Assembly (NCBI GenBank): GCA_018401275.1
Contig: JAGYKW010000001.1
Location: 1-64,000 of the forward strand
Direction: 5' to 3'
Source: Nitriliruptoraceae bacterium
Lineage (GTDB): Bacteria; Actinomycetota; Nitriliruptoria; Nitriliruptorales; Nitriliruptoraceae
DNA length: 64,000 nt
Below are positions 26,570-35,385 of this stretch, in pieces. A program made the translations under genes and the position numbers. The notes beneath the pieces were generated by a model. That model was given only the letters and a program-made list of their open reading frames with translations. It did not search any database and had not been told where the DNA came from. Position 1 is the first letter of the stretch, and each line of letters begins with the position of its first letter.

Positions 26570-26636
26570 CGGTGCTCATGCTGCGCCCGGTCTCGATGGC
26601 CCGCCTGGGGATCCTCTGCGAGATTCTTCTGGGGGC

Positions 26637-27476
26637 CTAGTGCTCGGTGCGCTCCTCGGTGACCTCCGGTGCCGCGCCACGCATGCGCAGCAGCCCGGCG
26701 ATGCCGATGATGACCAGCAGCAGCGCGAGCCAGTTGTTGCGCGACAGGCCGACGTAGCGCTCGACCGTGTCGATGCGCAGCAGCTCGACGAGGAAGCGTC
26801 CGATCCCGTAGCCGACCGCGTAGACGAGGATCAGGGCCCCGCGCGGCAGGACGCGACGGCGGTCGAGGCGGACCAGGACGAGCACGAGGATCGCGTTCCA
26901 CAGTGACTCGTAGAGGAACGTCGGATGGAACGTCGCGGAGTCGACGACCTCCGCCGGACGGCGGAAGGCAGGCTCGACCTCCAGCGCCCACGGCAGGTCG
27001 GTGGGGCGGCCGTACAGCTCCTGGTTGAAGTAGTTGCCCCAGCGCCCGATCGCCTGCGCGAGGGGGAGCCCCGGGGCGACGGCGTCGGCCATGCGGGCGA
27101 CGTCCCCGCCGCTGAGCCGGGTCACGAGGATCACCGCGAGCGTCCCGGCCGTCAGCCCACCGAACAGCGCGAGCCCGCCCTGCCAGATGGCGAGGATCTC
27201 CAGCGGCCGGTCCACGAAGCGGTCGATGCGCGGGATGACGTAGCCGATGCGTGCACCGAGGAACCCGAACAGGATCGCGGCGAGCGCTGCACGCTCCGCG
27301 ACGGCCGCATCGCCGCCCATGGCCTCGTAGCGGCGCACCGTCCACTGCAGCGCGAGGTAGGCCCCGAACGCGATCAGGACGCCGTAGAAGCGCAGGTCGA
27401 GCGGTCCGAGCTCGATGCCACCGATCGGCGGCGCAGGGATCGCGGCGAGCGGGCCGATGAGGACGGTGAGGGTCAC
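26637..27476 (-). CDS. lgt: prolipoprotein diacylglyceryl transferase
   Basis: A 279-residue integral membrane enzyme that transfers diacylglycerol to the lipobox cysteine of prolipoproteins. The signature GRWGNYFNQELYGRPT contains the conserved Gly-Asn and acidic residues; GARIGYV, a HPTFLYES box and several membrane helices are present. The GTG at 27476 has GGAG 6 bases upstream. It is convergent with the fatty acid cluster and divergent from the leu leader. TAG stop. Confidence 0.95.
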   Translation of the reverse strand: MTLTVLIGPLAAIPAPPIGGIELGPLDLRFYGVLIAFGAYLALQWTVRRYEAMGGDAAVAERAALAAILFGFLGARIGYVIPRIDRFVDRPLEILAIWQGGLALFGGLTAGTLAVILVTRLSGGDVARMADAVAPGLPLAQAIGRWGNYFNQELYGRPTDLPWALEVEPAFRRPAEVVDSATFHPTFLYESLWNAILVLVLVRLDRRRVLPRGALILVYAVGYGIGRFLVELLRIDTVERYVGLSRNNWLALLLVIIGIAGLLRMRGAAPEVTEERTEH

Positions 27477-27680
27477 GCGGGCTCCGAGGGGGAGAGGGAG
27501 GTTCCGACGGTACCGCCGGGCCCTGTCCGGCCCATCCGGACCACCGCGAGCCAGGCGCGCGCAGAGCGCACGCTCAGGCCGGTGCGGTCGCGTCCGCCCC
27601 TCCGCTGCGGCCACACTGCGTCCATGCATCGTGAGCCCGCCGTCCCGACCGCCCTCCCCGCCGCCGGCGGGGACGTCGTT

Positions 27681-27734
27681 GTGGTCGCGGTGACGGCCGT
27701 GCTGCTCGCGCTGTCGCTCCTGCTCCTCCTTTGA
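27681..27734 (+). CDS. leuA leader peptide (leucine-rich, attenuation)
   Basis: A 17-residue ORF starting GTG with GGCGGGGA 7 bases upstream and ending [11 protein letters not shown] then TGA. Eight of its last ten codons are leucine. The frame is open further upstream to an ATG at 27624, but that start has no ribosome site. It lies 143 bases before leuA on the same strand and is followed 3 bases later by a strong hairpin, as expected for a leucine-sensing attenuator. No promoter could be recognised in the 200 bases between lgt and this ORF. Confidence 0.65.
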   Translation: MVAVTAVLLALSLLLLL

Positions 27735-27736
27735 CG

Positions 27737-27842
27737 CCGCGGCGCCGTCCAGACCCACCCCAGACGGCGACCGCGGAGGCACCACCGGAGAGGGCACCGG
27801 CCGCCGGACCCCTGCAGCCGGACTTCCGCGCCGCCACGGCGC
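27737..27842 (+). promoter_or_regulatory. leuA attenuator hairpins
   Basis: CCGCGG-C-GCCGTC (27737-27749) pairs with GACGGC-GA-CCGCGG (27763-27776), a 12-bp stem with a small internal asymmetry that begins 3 bases after the leader stop. A second stem, GCGCCG-CCA-CGGCGC (27828-27842), lies closer to leuA. Neither has a U-tract, so termination may need Rho, or control may act on translation. Confidence 0.5.
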
Positions 27843-27876
27843 ACTGACGACCGCATCTCGCGGACAGGAGCACGAC

Positions 27877-29543
27877 ATGGCACGCCCCGTCGACCACACC
27901 GTCGCTGACGTCACCCCTCGTGATGTCGTCATCTTCGACACCACGTTGCGTGACGGTGAGCAGTCGCCCGGCATCTCGCTCGACGCGCATGAGAAGGTCG
28001 AGATCGCCGAGCAGCTCGCACGCCTGCGCGTCGACGTCATCGAGGCCGGCTTCCCGATCGCGTCGGCGGGCGACCTCGCCGCCGTCCGAGCGGTCGCCGA
28101 GCAGGTCGGGAACGCCCCGCGCGCTGCTGCTGGGCCGGGCGGCAGCGAGGGCGAGACCGACGACCGCGAGCCCCCGTCATCGCAGCGCTCGCACGCGCGC
28201 TCGAGGGCGACATCGAAGCCGCATGGAAGGGCATCGAGCCGGCGCGTCGTCGCCGCATCCACACGTTCCTCTCGACGTCGGACATCCACCGGAAGTACAT
28301 GCTGCAGGCGAGCGAGGACGAGATCCTCCAGCAGACCATCCGTGCGGTCGAGATGGCCAAGGCCTACACCGACGACGTCGAGTTCTCCCCGCAGGACGCG
28401 ACCCGCACCGACTTCGCGTTCCTCGTCGACATCGTCGCCGCGGCCGTCGAGGCCGGTGCGACGACCGTCAACATCCCTGACACCGTCGGCTACGCCATCC
28501 CGTACGACTTCGGGAACTGGATCGCCGAGATCCAGCGCCGCATCCCCGCGATCGCGGAGCGCGGCGTCGTACTGAGCGTGCACTGCCACAACGACCTCGG
28601 ACTCGCCGTCGCGAACTCGCTCGAGGCGGTGCGCAACGGTGCGCGCCAGATCGAGGTGGCCGTCAACGGCATCGGTGAGCGCGCCGGGAACTGCTCGCTC
28701 GAGGAGGTCGTGATGGCGATCCGCACACGAGCGGACCTGCTGGGCCGCGACCACGGTCTCGACACGCGTGAGCTCACGCGCACGTCGCGGCTCGTCTCGA
28801 GCCTCACCGGCTACTCGGTGCAGAAGAACAAGGCGGTCGTCGGCGAGAACGCGTTCGCGCACGAGTCCGGCATCCACCAGCACGGCGTGCTCGCCGACCG
28901 GCTCACCTACGAGATCATGCGCAGCGAGGACGTCGGTGCAGCGGGCTCGCAGATCGTGCTCGGGAAGCACTCGGGGCGCCACGCGTTCTTCAAGGCCGTC
29001 GAGGAGCTCGGTCACACGCTCACCGACGAGGAGGGCGCGATCGCGTTCCAGCGCTTCAAGGAGCTGGCGGACCGCAAGGGCCTCGTCAGCTCGGAGGACC
29101 TCGAGGTCATCCTCGTCCCCACCGGACCGTCGGACACGTCGCGCGAGGACCGGCTCGTCAGCATCCGCGTGTCCTCGGGGACGGGCGAGACCCCGCAGGC
29201 GGAGGTCGAGCTGGAGCTGCACGGGGATGCGGAGGCTGGCACCCAGCCGCGTCGCGTGCGGGTCGCGTCGGAGGGCGACGGCATGGTCGACGCCGTCTGC
29301 AAGGCCATCCGTGGCGCGCTCGAGCGTCCCGACGTGCGACTGGGCACCTACCAGGTCGGTGCGGTGACCGGCGGGCTCGACGCGCTCGCCGAGGTCATGG
29401 TGACCGTCGCCGACGAGCAGGGCGCGACGTTCACCGGCCGTGGCGTGTCCACCGACGTGGTCGAGGCCTCGGGCATCGCCTACCTCGATGCACTCAACCG
29501 GTCGCGTCGGCTGACCGCGCGAGGCGCGGAGTTCCGCGCCTGA
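27877..29543 (+). CDS. leuA: 2-isopropylmalate synthase, with an apparent frameshift near 28171-28176
   Basis: The reading frame starts at 27877 (AGGAG six bases upstream) with [14 protein letters not shown] and IEAGFPIAS, then loses homology after EGETDDREP. Homology resumes one frame over with [19 protein letters not shown] and [17 protein letters not shown] and continues to the regulatory C-terminal domain ending at 29543. The switch falls at a run of five C (28171-28175); one more C would join the two halves as [12 protein letters not shown]. All catalytic parts are present, including the [11 protein letters not shown] metal-binding His pair. A segment of about 20 residues before the break ([18 protein letters not shown]) is unusual for LeuA. 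Sequencing error, recent mutation or recoding are all possible. Confidence 0.85.
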
Positions 29544-29601
29544 GCGACCGTCCTATGCTGCCGGCCGCAGCCGTACCTGACGACGTCCCGAGGGAGCCGT
29601 G

Positions 29602-31023
29602 ATGAGTGGACCGCGCACCATCGTCGAGAAGATCTGGGAGCAGCACCTCGTCCGCAGTGCTGAGGGCGAGCCGGACCTGCTGTACGTCGACCTTCACCTC
29701 GTGCATGAGGTCACCTCCCCGCAGGCGTTCGAGGGACTGCGTGTCGCAGGCCGCACGGTCCGTCGCCCCGACCTGACGCTCGCCACGATGGACCACAACG
29801 TTCCGACGACGACCGACCAGGTCCGCGGGCTCCTCCCGATCGAGGACCAGCTGTCGGCTGCGCAGATGGAGGCGATGCGCCGCAACGCCGAGGAGTTCGG
29901 CATCACGCTGTTCCAGATGGGTGATCGGAACCAGGGCATCGTGCACGTCATCGGTCCCGAGCTCGGACTCACTCAGCCCGGTGCCGTGATCGTCTGCGGC
30001 GACTCGCACACCGCGACGCACGGCGCGTTCGGTTCGCTCGCGTTCGGCATCGGGACCTCCGAGGTCGAGCACGTGCTCGCCACCCAGACGCTGCCGCAGC
30101 GCATGCCGAAGACGCTCGCCGTCGAGGTCGAGGGTCCGCTGCCGACGGGCACCGTCGCGAAGGACCTCATCCTCCACATCCTCAGCGTCATCGGGGTCGA
30201 CGGCGGGAACGGTCACGTCATCGAGTACCGCGGCGAGGCGGTCCGCGGGCTCTCGATGGAGGGCCGCATGACGATCTGCAACATGTCGATCGAGGGCGGT
30301 GCACGGGCCGGGCTGGTCTCGCCCGACGAGACGACCATCGCCTACCTCAAGGACAAGCCGCTCGCGCCCAAGGGTGCGGCGTGGGACGAGGCCGTCGAGG
30401 CGTGGCGCGCGCTCGCGACCGACGAGGGCGCGCAGTTCGACCGCGTCGTCACCATCGACGCGGCCGACATCAGCCCGACCGTCACGTGGGGCACGACGCC
30501 CGCCATGAGCATCAAGATCGGCGAGCGCGTCCCACGTCTCGAGGACGCGCCCGACGGTGCGACCCGGCGCCAGTGGGAGCGTTCGCTCGACTACATGGGT
30601 CTCCAGGGCGGCGAGCGCCTCCAGGACCTCAAGCTCGACAAGGTGTTCATCGGTTCGTGCACGAACTCGCGCATCGAGGACCTGCGTGCGGTCGCCAGCA
30701 TCGTCGAGGGCCACCGCGTCGCCGACGGCCTCGAGGTCATGGTCGTCCCAGGATCGGGTCTCGTGAAGGCCGCCGCGGAGGCGGAGGGGCTCGCCGACAT
30801 CTTCATCGCCGCCGGCATGGAGTGGCGTGAACCGGGCTGCTCGATGTGCCTGGGCATGAACCCCGACCAGCTGAAGGCGGAGGAGCGCTGTGCCTCGACG
30901 TCGAACCGGAACTTCGAGGGCCGTCAGGGCTACAAGGGTCGCACCCACCTCGTGTCGCCGGCGATGGCCGCAGCCGCGGCGATCACCGGCCACCTCACCG
31001 ACGTCAGGGAGCTCGTCCGATGA
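29602..31023 (+). CDS. leuC: 3-isopropylmalate dehydratase, large subunit
   Basis: A 473-residue aconitase-family subunit that isomerises 2- to 3-isopropylmalate. The 4Fe-4S ligands are in GSCTNSR and GCSMCLGMN, with [15 protein letters not shown] upstream. GAGGGA lies 6 bases before the ATG at 29602; a GTG directly before it is less well placed. The stop overlaps the leuD start (ATGA). Confidence 0.96.
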   Translation: MSGPRTIVEKIWEQHLVRSAEGEPDLLYVDLHLVHEVTSPQAFEGLRVAGRTVRRPDLTLATMDHNVPTTTDQVRGLLPIEDQLSAAQMEAMRRNAEEFGITLFQMGDRNQGIVHVIGPELGLTQPGAVIVCGDSHTATHGAFGSLAFGIGTSEVEHVLATQTLPQRMPKTLAVEVEGPLPTGTVAKDLILHILSVIGVDGGNGHVIEYRGEAVRGLSMEGRMTICNMSIEGGARAGLVSPDETTIAYLKDKPLAPKGAAWDEAVEAWRALATDEGAQFDRVVTIDAADISPTVTWGTTPAMSIKIGERVPRLEDAPDGATRRQWERSLDYMGLQGGERLQDLKLDKVFIGSCTNSRIEDLRAVASIVEGHRVADGLEVMVVPGSGLVKAAAEAEGLADIFIAAGMEWREPGCSMCLGMNPDQLKAEERCASTSNRNFEGRQGYKGRTHLVSPAMAAAAAITGHLTDVRELVR

Positions 31024-31698
31024 GACCGTTCACGACCGTGCGCTCGAACGCCTGCCCGATCCCCAGCGACGACATCGACACGGACCAGATCATCCCGAAG
31101 CAGTACCTCAAGCGCATCGAGCGCACCGGCTTCGGTCCGTTCGCGTTCGCCGAGTGGCGCTACGAGTCCGACGGGGTCACGCCCCGTCCCGACTTCGCGA
31201 TGAATCGGCCCGAGCATGACGGTGCGCAGGTGCTGCTCACCGGACGCAACTTCGGCTGCGGGTCGTCGCGTGAGCACGCGCCGTGGGCGCTCGAGGACGC
31301 GGGCTTCCGAGCGATCATCGCCTCGAGCTTCGCCGACATCTTCCGCTCGAACTGCGGCAAGGTCGGCATCCTGTGCGTCGAGCTCCACGAGAAGGACGTG
31401 CAGCGCATCGCGGAGCTGGTCGCGGCGGACCCGTCGGTGGAGATCACCGTCGACCTCCAGGCGCAGCGCGTGAGCGTGCCGGCCGTCGGGGTGCTCGGAC
31501 GGCATCGAGCTGGACTTCGACGTCGACCCGCACACGCGGCACTGCCTCATCGAGGGGCTCGACGACATCGGCCTGACGCTCGCGCACGAGGCCGACATCA
31601 CCGCCTACGAGCGGACCCGTCCCGACTACCGCCCGCTTGGTCCCCACGCCCTGAGTCAGTACCCGGCCTCGACGTCGACGAGGCCGATCAGCGGTTGA
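31020..31698 (+). CDS. leuD: 3-isopropylmalate dehydratase, small subunit, with an apparent frameshift near 31490-31500
   Basis: The frame starts at 31020 and shows [15 protein letters not shown] and [17 protein letters not shown], the swivelling-domain active-site motif. After [15 protein letters not shown] homology moves to the next frame, [20 protein letters not shown] and [14 protein letters not shown], ending at TGA 31696-31698. Removing one G from CTCGGAC (31494-31500) joins the halves as VLDGIELDF. It overlaps the convergent hydroxyacid dehydrogenase gene by 43 bases. The lesion lies in the same operon as the leuA frameshift. Confidence 0.82.
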
Positions 31699-32597
31699 CC
31701 GGCGGCGAAGCGGGCGACGTTCTCGCGCACGCGCGCCTCGAGCAGCGGGATGCCCATCTCCAACGTGTTGCCGACGTGCGGGGTGATCAGGCACCGGGGC
31801 TCGGTCCACAGCGCATGCCCGTCGGGCAGCGGTTCGGGATCGGTCACGTCGAGCGCCGCCCCGCCGATACTGCCCGCGGCCAGTGCCGCGACCAGCGCAT
31901 CGGTGTCGACGTGCCCGCCGCGTCCCACGTTGACCAGCAGTGCATGCGCGCACATCGCCTCCAGCGCAGCCGCGTCGATGACGTGACGGGTCTGGGGTGT
32001 GAGCGCGAGCGCGACGACGACGGCATCCGCGTCCGCGAGCGACGTGTGCAGGTCGGCGAGCGTCCCGGTCCGCTGGGCACCCTCGAACGGTTCGGCCAGG
32101 CGCCGCAGCACGGTGACCTGGCAGCGGAACGGGGCGAGGAGTGGGATCAGTGCGCGGGTGATCTCCCCGCCACCGAGCACGGTGATGCGTGCGCCGAGCA
32201 GGTTGCGACCGACATGTCCCGACCAGGTCGTCTCGCGCGCGTAGCCGGTGAGGTTGCGCATCCCGGCGAGCAGCATCGCGAGCACCATCTCTGCGACCGG
32301 CTCGGCGTACACGCCCTTGCCTGACGTCCAGACGTGGTCCGACGTGAGGTGGCCATGGAACGGCTCGATGCCTGCGAAGGGCAGCTGGACCCACCGGATG
32401 TCCGGCCCGGACGCCAGCGTGGTCGCGATGCGCGACGGGTCGCGCGGTGCGATCCAGATCAGCCCCTCCGCTTCGGCCGGGTCGTCCACGACGGTCCCAC
32501 CGCCCGCCCTGACCGCTGCGAGCATGGTCGGGCGCGCGCCACCGGGCGCGATGAGGATGCGTGGCGGACCGTCGTGGCTGCGGGGAACGGTGATCAT
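31656..32597 (-). CDS. D-isomer-specific 2-hydroxyacid dehydrogenase family protein
   Basis: A 313-residue NAD(P)-dependent dehydrogenase. ITVLGGGEITRALI is the nucleotide-binding turn, NVGRGGHVDTDAL carries the conserved Arg, and TPHVGNT the catalytic His. The central GKGVYAEPVAEMVLAMLLA is typical of the glyoxylate/hydroxypyruvate reductase group. The substrate is unknown. It is the last gene of the M20-murL-murD2 operon and overlaps murD2 by ATGA. Confidence 0.83.
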   Translation of the reverse strand: MITVPRSHDGPPRILIAPGGARPTMLAAVRAGGGTVVDDPAEAEGLIWIAPRDPSRIATTLASGPDIRWVQLPFAGIEPFHGHLTSDHVWTSGKGVYAEPVAEMVLAMLLAGMRNLTGYARETTWSGHVGRNLLGARITVLGGGEITRALIPLLAPFRCQVTVLRRLAEPFEGAQRTGTLADLHTSLADADAVVVALALTPQTRHVIDAAALEAMCAHALLVNVGRGGHVDTDALVAALAAGSIGGAALDVTDPEPLPDGHALWTEPRCLITPHVGNTLEMGIPLLEARVRENVARFAAGQPLIGLVDVEAGY

Positions 32598-33940
32598 CGG
32601 TTCCCGGGAGGTGCGGGACGAGACTCGTTGTCAGACACCGAATGAGGCGCGTCATTGAGCACGGCCGAGAGGGCGCCGACGAGCGCGGCGAACGTCTCGC
32701 CGCGGTGGACGAAGTCGCGGAAGGCTCCGAAGCTCGGTGCCGCGGGGGACAGGAGCACGGCGCCACCATCGGGCGTGACGCGGTCGGCCCAGCCGACGGC
32801 TGCGGTCAGGTCGGGGAGCTCGACGATGCGTGTGGCGTGATCGGGTGCGCCTGCCTCGCGCACGGCGGACGCGATGCGTGTGCCCAGCGGTGGGAGCAGC
32901 GCGGCGCGCACGTGAGGATCGGCGAGCGCGACGACGAGCTCTGCGAGGTCCTGGCCGCGGTCGTCACCACCCAGGAGCAGCGTGACTGGACCGCGCGGCC
33001 GCCAGGTCGCGAGCGCGGCGAGGGTGGACTCGGGCACGGTCGAGATCGAGTCGTCGACGAACGTCCGACCGCGCACGGTGCCGACCGGACGCAGCCGGTG
33101 AGGCAGCGGTGTGAAGTCGGCCAGCGCAGCGACGAGGTCGCGCGCGTCATCGCCGAGCCGACGAGCGACGAGCGCGAGGGCGAGCATCGCCGACTGCCCC
33201 TCATGCAGTCCGTGGAGCCCTGCCTTCGCGAGCGCTGCGACCACCTCCGGCGTCGGATCGCCTGCGACCGCGTCGTAACGTCCGGCGGCGACCGCGAGGC
33301 TCGCGACCTGCGGTCCGACGACACGCCAGTCGCCCATGCCGAGCAGCCGCACCTTGTCCGCGTGGTAGCGGGCGAGGCTGCCGTGCCACGGCACGTGGTC
33401 GGCGAACAGGGTGGTGACGCCGACGGCGACAGCCGGGCGAGGGAGCGTGAGGTCGGCGAGCTGGTAGCTGGAGAGCTCGACGACGAGGTCGTCGCGTGGC
33501 GCAGCCGCATCGACGGTGGTCAGGGCGACCCCGATGTTGCCGGCGAGCACGACGTCGCGTCCGGCCGCACGCAGCAGGTGTGCGGTCAGCGCGGTGACGC
33601 TCGACTTCCCCTTCGTCCCGGTGATCGCGATGAGGTCGCCGGGCATCGCATCGGCCAGCCACAGCCCGGTCGGGGTCGCACACGGAGCGAGGCCGACGAG
33701 CCACGCCGGGCCCGGCCGGTACGGGCTGACGCCGGGCGAACGCACGACCTGCTCGACCCGGCGGTCCCCGACCGCGGCGCGCACCGCGACGACGTCGTCG
33801 AGGTCCACCTGGACGAGCGGACGCCCGACATCCTGCGCCGGTGCGGCCTCGTCGAGCACGAGGACCTCACGCGTGTCCGCGGGGTCGCGACGCTCGAGCC
33901 AGGCCCGCGTCTCACGGCCGTATCCGAGCACGACGATCAC
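32594..33940 (-). CDS. murD2: UDP-N-acetylmuramoyl-L-alanine--L-glutamate ligase (MurD2-type Mur ligase)
   Basis: A 448-residue Mur ligase. GTKGKSS (residues 108-114) is the ATP-binding loop and AGNIGVAL, ELSSYQL and RPVGTVRGRTFVDDSI are MurD-like. In Xanthomonas, MurD2 adds L-Glu rather than D-Glu to UDP-MurNAc-L-Ala and the partner MurL then epimerises it; the adjacent murL gene makes that role likely here. The GTG start lies in the murL stop. No other dcw cell-wall genes are nearby, which also argues against this being the ordinary MurD. Confidence 0.82.
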   Translation of the reverse strand: MIVVLGYGRETRAWLERRDPADTREVLVLDEAAPAQDVGRPLVQVDLDDVVAVRAAVGDRRVEQVVRSPGVSPYRPGPAWLVGLAPCATPTGLWLADAMPGDLIAITGTKGKSSVTALTAHLLRAAGRDVVLAGNIGVALTTVDAAAPRDDLVVELSSYQLADLTLPRPAVAVGVTTLFADHVPWHGSLARYHADKVRLLGMGDWRVVGPQVASLAVAAGRYDAVAGDPTPEVVAALAKAGLHGLHEGQSAMLALALVARRLGDDARDLVAALADFTPLPHRLRPVGTVRGRTFVDDSISTVPESTLAALATWRPRGPVTLLLGGDDRGQDLAELVVALADPHVRAALLPPLGTRIASAVREAGAPDHATRIVELPDLTAAVGWADRVTPDGGAVLLSPAAPSFGAFRDFVHRGETFAALVGALSAVLNDAPHSVSDNESRPAPPGNR

Positions 33941-35385
33941 GCCGCACCCCCCGCTGCGCCGCGCCCGGTCGACCTGGTCGACCCGGTCGGCTCGACCAGC
34001 CCGTCGAGCCAGCGGTCGAAGGGCGCGGGCAGGGTGATGGTCGCGTCGGGACGCAGCGCTGCGGCGAGCCGTCCCTCGCGGTCCAGCGCGCCCGCGTCGC
34101 CCAGCGCACGCACGGCCGCCGCATCGTGCCAGCCGTCCTGCACGGCGAGCAGATCGAGAGCGAGCTGCACCTCCTCGACCGTCCCGACGCACTCGAACGG
34201 CTTGGTCGCCGCATCGAGCATCGTCGCGAACGCTGCGACCTGCTCGGGGTCAGCGAGCGCATCGAAGCCGAGGTCCGCGACCAGCTGTTCGCGGGGCATG
34301 AACGGTGCGAGCGCGAGCTGGACGAAGCGGCACTTGTCGCAGCGTCCGCACCAGCCGTCGCCGGGACCATCGAGCGCGAACGCCGCGTTGCAGCTGGTGA
34401 CCTCTGCGACCAGCCCTGGCTCCTGCGCGACGCCGCGCGCGATGGCCAGTTCGGTGAGTGGCCGCAGCAGCGACACGACCCGGGTCGTTACGCCGGCCTC
34501 GGCGAGCGCCGCAGAGAGCAGCCGCTCGAACGCGGACGTCTTGCTGTACTGGTGGTTGACGCTCCAGCCGTCCACGTCGCGGGTGGCCGCGTCCGCGGAG
34601 TGTTCGTTGGACACGAGCACCGTGCCGCGACCCAGCACGGCGGCGGCGACGACCGCTGCGGACGTCACGATGGCCGTGATCGGGACGTGGCCGTTGATCG
34701 CGCCGCGAGCGTTCAGCTCGAGCAGCGTGCGGTCGATGCGCCGCTCGATGCGCACGAGTCCGAGCCCTGCCCACGCGGCGGTGCGCTCCATCGGCGCCCT
34801 CGGATTGATCGCGACGGCCAGCGCCGTCGGGTCGTGCCGGGCGGCCAACGCCAGCGTCAGCGCCGAGTCCTTCCCGCCCCCGACGGTCACGAGCACCCCG
34901 CCCGGTGTGGGCTTGGGTGCGAGAGCTGCCGGTACCGCCGACGCAGCATCGGAGCCGCGCAGCGTGAACGCGTCATCCAGCGGTCCGAGCCCGGCACGCA
35001 GGGCGAGCTCGGCGAGTCCGTCGGTCAGCAGCGCACGAAGCATCGCGACGCCGGCGGGTCCGGCCGGCCGGCCGGCGAGCTCGATGACCCCGGGCAGCGT
35101 GGCCTTGAGGTAGGAGACGGACGCGGCGAGCGCGAGCACGTCGAGCGCACCGGCGACGGCCGGGTCGGTCACGTCCGGCTCGAGCACGTCGCCGTCGGGG
35201 GAGAGGATGCGCAGCGTCTCCGTGAACGTTGCGACCCCGGCCAGCTCGGTGTGCAGACGGATGTCGGGGCCGTCGACGTCCCAGCCGAGCACGCGCCCTG
35301 CATGCGACCCGGCCTGCACGGCAGCGTCGGCACCGAGGTCGACGAGCACCTGGGCGCGCCGTGCGGCCAGCTCCGGCGTGCTCAC
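33937..35385 (-). CDS. murL: UDP-N-acetyl-alpha-D-muramoyl-L-alanyl-L-glutamate epimerase
   Basis: A 482-residue protein with a pyrophosphatase-like loop TVGGGKDSALTLALA (about residues 165-180), SNEHSADAA, HQYSKTSAFE and a cysteine cluster in GWCGRCDKCRFVQLAL. These match MurL, which epimerises the terminal L-Glu of UDP-MurNAc-L-Ala-L-Glu to D-Glu using ATP. It overlaps murD2 by GTGA, the pairing expected for the racemase-independent route to D-Glu in peptidoglycan. The overlap at its other end joins it to the M20 gene. The name rests on motif recall and context. Confidence 0.8.
   Translation of the reverse strand: MSTPELAARRAQVLVDLGADAAVQAGSHAGRVLGWDVDGPDIRLHTELAGVATFTETLRILSPDGDVLEPDVTDPAVAGALDVLALAASVSYLKATLPGVIELAGRPAGPAGVAMLRALLTDGLAELALRAGLGPLDDAFTLRGSDAASAVPAALAPKPTPGGVLVTVGGGKDSALTLALAARHDPTALAVAINPRAPMERTAAWAGLGLVRIERRIDRTLLELNARGAINGHVPITAIVTSAAVVAAAVLGRGTVLVSNEHSADAATRDVDGWSVNHQYSKTSAFERLLSAALAEAGVTTRVVSLLRPLTELAIARGVAQEPGLVAEVTSCNAAFALDGPGDGWCGRCDKCRFVQLALAPFMPREQLVADLGFDALADPEQVAAFATMLDAATKPFECVGTVEEVQLALDLLAVQDGWHDAAAVRALGDAGALDREGRLAAALRPDATITLPAPFDRWLDGLVEPTGSTRSTGRGAAGGAA

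Noticed and set aside
26566-26640. 24-codon ORF overlapping the fabI stop
   Set aside because: It has no recognisable similarity, only hydrophobic residues at its end, and no gene on its strand to regulate. Probably chance.
27624-27734. A 36-residue membrane peptide starting at ATG 27624
   Set aside because: No ribosome site for this ATG. The GTG at 27681 in the same frame has one and gives a leader-sized, leucine-rich peptide, a better explanation of the hydrophobic end.
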